A DNA stretch of 64,000 nt from HLUCCA09 sp038745585 (GTDB lineage Bacteria; Pseudomonadota; Alphaproteobacteria; Rhodobacterales; Rhodobacteraceae): positions 434,001-498,000 of the forward strand of contig JBCDLH010000001.1 of NCBI GenBank assembly GCA_038745585.1, read 5' to 3'. This document shows positions 62,400 to 64,000 of this stretch, one piece after another (the stretch's first letter is position 1; every line of letters starts with the position of its first letter). Both the position numbers and the translations under genes were made by a program. The notes under the pieces were generated by a model. The model had not been told where the DNA came from, made no database searches, and worked only from the letters and a program-made list of their open reading frames with translations.

Positions 62400-64000
62400 T
62401 TACTCGGCCGCGATCAACCCGTCATCGTCGAGCACGCGGCGCAGTTGCGCCCGGTTGGCCGCGGCGGCGCGGATGATGGCGGGCGCGTTGAAGACCTCGG
62501 GCGTGCCAAGCTGTCGGTCGAGCCAAGCAAACCGCGTCAGACGCAGGCCGGAGAGCGCCGAGAGCGGAACGGCGCCCACCAGCGAAACCGCGATCGGCAT
62601 GAGCCAGAGTGAGACGAGCCCGAGCGCCATGCCAATGCAGAGCAGGACACCCGTGACCGTTTCGAGCATATGGAACCGGACGAGAGCGCCGATCCCATAC
62701 CGCCCGCCACGGCGGGATTGCGGCGCCCAACGCTCGCGAAAGCCGAGCGCGGTGCGGGCAACGGCAACGCTCTGTTGGACCATCAAGACCGGCGCGTAGA
62801 GGATCGACAGGATCACCTCGGTCGTGAACGACAGGACGAACTGTGCCCGCCCGCCGAGATCTTCGATCCGGAGCCCCGTCCGCCGAAGGGCCAGCGCACC
62901 GAAGACTTTGGGCGCCAAAAGCATCCCATACATAAAGAGCAGGATGAAGAAGCTGTTGATGTGGGTCATCTCGGGCCAGACGACTTGCGGATTGGCCCCA
63001 CTGAAATAGCGCAGCACGTTCTGCTCCGCCCCCGTGCCGACAAGCGCCCAGATCACGATAAGCGCAAACCATGCGGGGGAGAGCAGATAGCTCATCGCGC
63101 CGTGAAAGAGGTGAAACCGCGTTACCGGGTGAAAGCCGCGCGCGCAGAGCAGCGTCAGGTGCTGAAGATTGCCCTGGCACCAGCGTCGATCCCGTCGGAC
63201 AAAGTCGATCAGGGTCGGAGGCACCTCCTCATAGCTGCCGCCGACGCGGGGCAAGAAGCGCACGCCCCAACCCGCACGGCGAAGCAGGCCGGCCTCGACA
63301 AAGTCGTGGCTAAGGATGAGTGCCCCTTTGGCACGCAACGTATCGACCTTGGGCAGCCCCGCGCAGGAGGCGAAGGCGGCGGTGCGGACGATCGCGTTAT
63401 GGCCCCAGTAATTCCCTTCGCGGTCCGACCACGTGGCGAGCCCCTCGGCCAGGGCTGCGCCATAGATTGTCGTCGCAAATTGCTGCACTCGGCCAAAGAG
63501 CGTGTCTGCCCCGAAAAGGCGTGGAAAGGATTGGATCAGGCCGACGCTCGGATCGGCGGCAAGCTCGTCGGTCAGCGCGAGGATCGCGTCGCCCGACATC
63601 AAGCTGTCGGCATCCAGAACAAGCATTGCCTCATAGCCACCGCCCCACCTCTCGACCCAATCTGCGAGGTTGCCGACCTTCTTGTCGGTATTGTCGGGCC
63701 GGCGGCGATAGTGAATCGCGCCGATCGGCTTGCCGCTGAGGTGAAAGCGGGCGTTGAGCGTGGCAAGCGCGCGCTGCTCCTTGGCCGCGATGGCGGCGTC
63801 GCGCGTATCCGACAGGATGAAAAGCGTGTAGCGATGCGCATGCGGAAGCGCGCCGAGCTCTTCGAGCATCGCCGCGGCGTTGCCGAAGACATCGGCTGGC
63901 TCTTCGTTGTAGATCGGAACAAGGAGTGCGACGTCCATCGGCGCTGACATCTGCGGTGCCGGGCGCGTGCGGCGCGTCAGGAGGCGCAGGATGCCAATGC
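62400..64000 (-). CDS. opgH: Glucans biosynthesis glucosyltransferase OpgH, partial
   Basis: Makes the linear backbone of osmoregulated periplasmic glucans. The visible part has the GT2 motifs ALLVPIYNEEPADVF, SDTRD, LDADSLMSGDAI, QSFPRLFGADTLFGR, the HDFVEAGLLRRAGWGVRFLP block and RRDRRWCQGNLQH (QxxRW-type), then several C-terminal membrane spans. An ATG at 63950 is open, but the frame continues without a stop to the window edge and reads LRLLTRRT just upstream, as expected for the N-terminal membrane region, so the gene is truncated by the window. Confidence 0.94.
   Translation of the reverse strand, partial: IGILRLLTRRTRPAPQMSAPMDVALLVPIYNEEPADVFGNAAAMLEELGALPHAHRYTLFILSDTRDAAIAAKEQRALATLNARFHLSGKPIGAIHYRRRPDNTDKKVGNLADWVERWGGGYEAMLVLDADSLMSGDAILALTDELAADPSVGLIQSFPRLFGADTLFGRVQQFATTIYGAALAEGLATWSDREGNYWGHNAIVRTAAFASCAGLPKVDTLRAKGALILSHDFVEAGLLRRAGWGVRFLPRVGGSYEEVPPTLIDFVRRDRRWCQGNLQHLTLLCARGFHPVTRFHLFHGAMSYLLSPAWFALIVIWALVGTGAEQNVLRYFSGANPQVVWPEMTHINSFFILLFMYGMLLAPKVFGALALRRTGLRIEDLGGRAQFVLSFTTEVILSILYAPVLMVQQSVAVARTALGFRERWAPQSRRGGRYGIGALVRFHMLETVTGVLLCIGMALGLVSLWLMPIAVSLVGAVPLSALSGLRLTRFAWLDRQLGTPEVFNAPAIIRAAAANRAQLRRVLDDDGLIAAE

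Overview
The window is high-GC alphaproteobacterial DNA, most likely from a photosynthetic member of the Rhodobacterales (Roseobacter group). This rests on gene content: a pucBAC light-harvesting operon under two PpsR/CrtJ-type palindromes, a rimP-nusA-ylxR-infB operon, ubiG, accD-folC, a DUF1403-scpB pair, TRAP-type binding proteins and methylated-amine catabolism genes. No rRNA, tRNA, insertion sequence or CRISPR array was seen. Species cannot be named from the sequence alone.

Layout. 0.1-9.4 kb: hemH, an NDUFAF5-like methyltransferase, comF, grxC-nitrilase-marR, ubiG, a prolyl iminopeptidase, and a glycosyltransferase-sulfotransferase-glycosyltransferase set. 9.4-15.2 kb: the rimP-nusA-ylxR-infB operon with a promoter, a leader hairpin and a strong end terminator. 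15.2-26.5 kb: a 45-residue small protein, mutT, argJ, a parvulin, secA, an ornithine cyclodeaminase-like gene, a CAAX-type protease, accD and folC. 26.8-28.4 kb: a frameshifted DUF1403 gene and an scpB-like gene.

28.5-50.2 kb is the unusual part. It encodes a dense, largely one-directional set of envelope and signalling proteins. Periplasmic: three PilJ-domain proteins (one with a C-terminal Cache-like domain), two proteins joining a periplasmic-binding-protein domain to a peptidoglycan-binding OmpA domain, and two orphan Tat-exported TRAP-type binding proteins. Cytoplasmic: a Roadblock/LC7-like protein, two dynamin-like GTPases, a third divergent P-loop GTPase, a PP2C phosphatase and a degenerate FHA protein. 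A Ser/Thr kinase crosses the membrane once and ends in a PDZ-like periplasmic region. I do not know a described system with this composition. My inference is a trans-envelope sensing apparatus in which periplasmic ligand and PilJ proteins feed a kinase/phosphatase/FHA switch acting on dynamin-like GTPases.

50.2-54.1 kb is the puc operon: two PpsR boxes over the promoter, a long leader, pucB, pucA, an intercistronic hairpin, pucC, and a translationally coupled gene encoding eight perfect-length 25-residue repeats of unknown function. PucA carries Phe44-Leu45 where B800-850 complexes have an aromatic pair, predicting a blue-shifted B800-820-like antenna, and it has a long C-terminal extension. 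54.2-64 kb holds matB, a LysR regulator, a divergent mttB/dimethylglycine-dehydrogenase-type pair, a Tat-exported rhodanese, a secreted esterase and the 3' part of opgH, which is cut by the window end.
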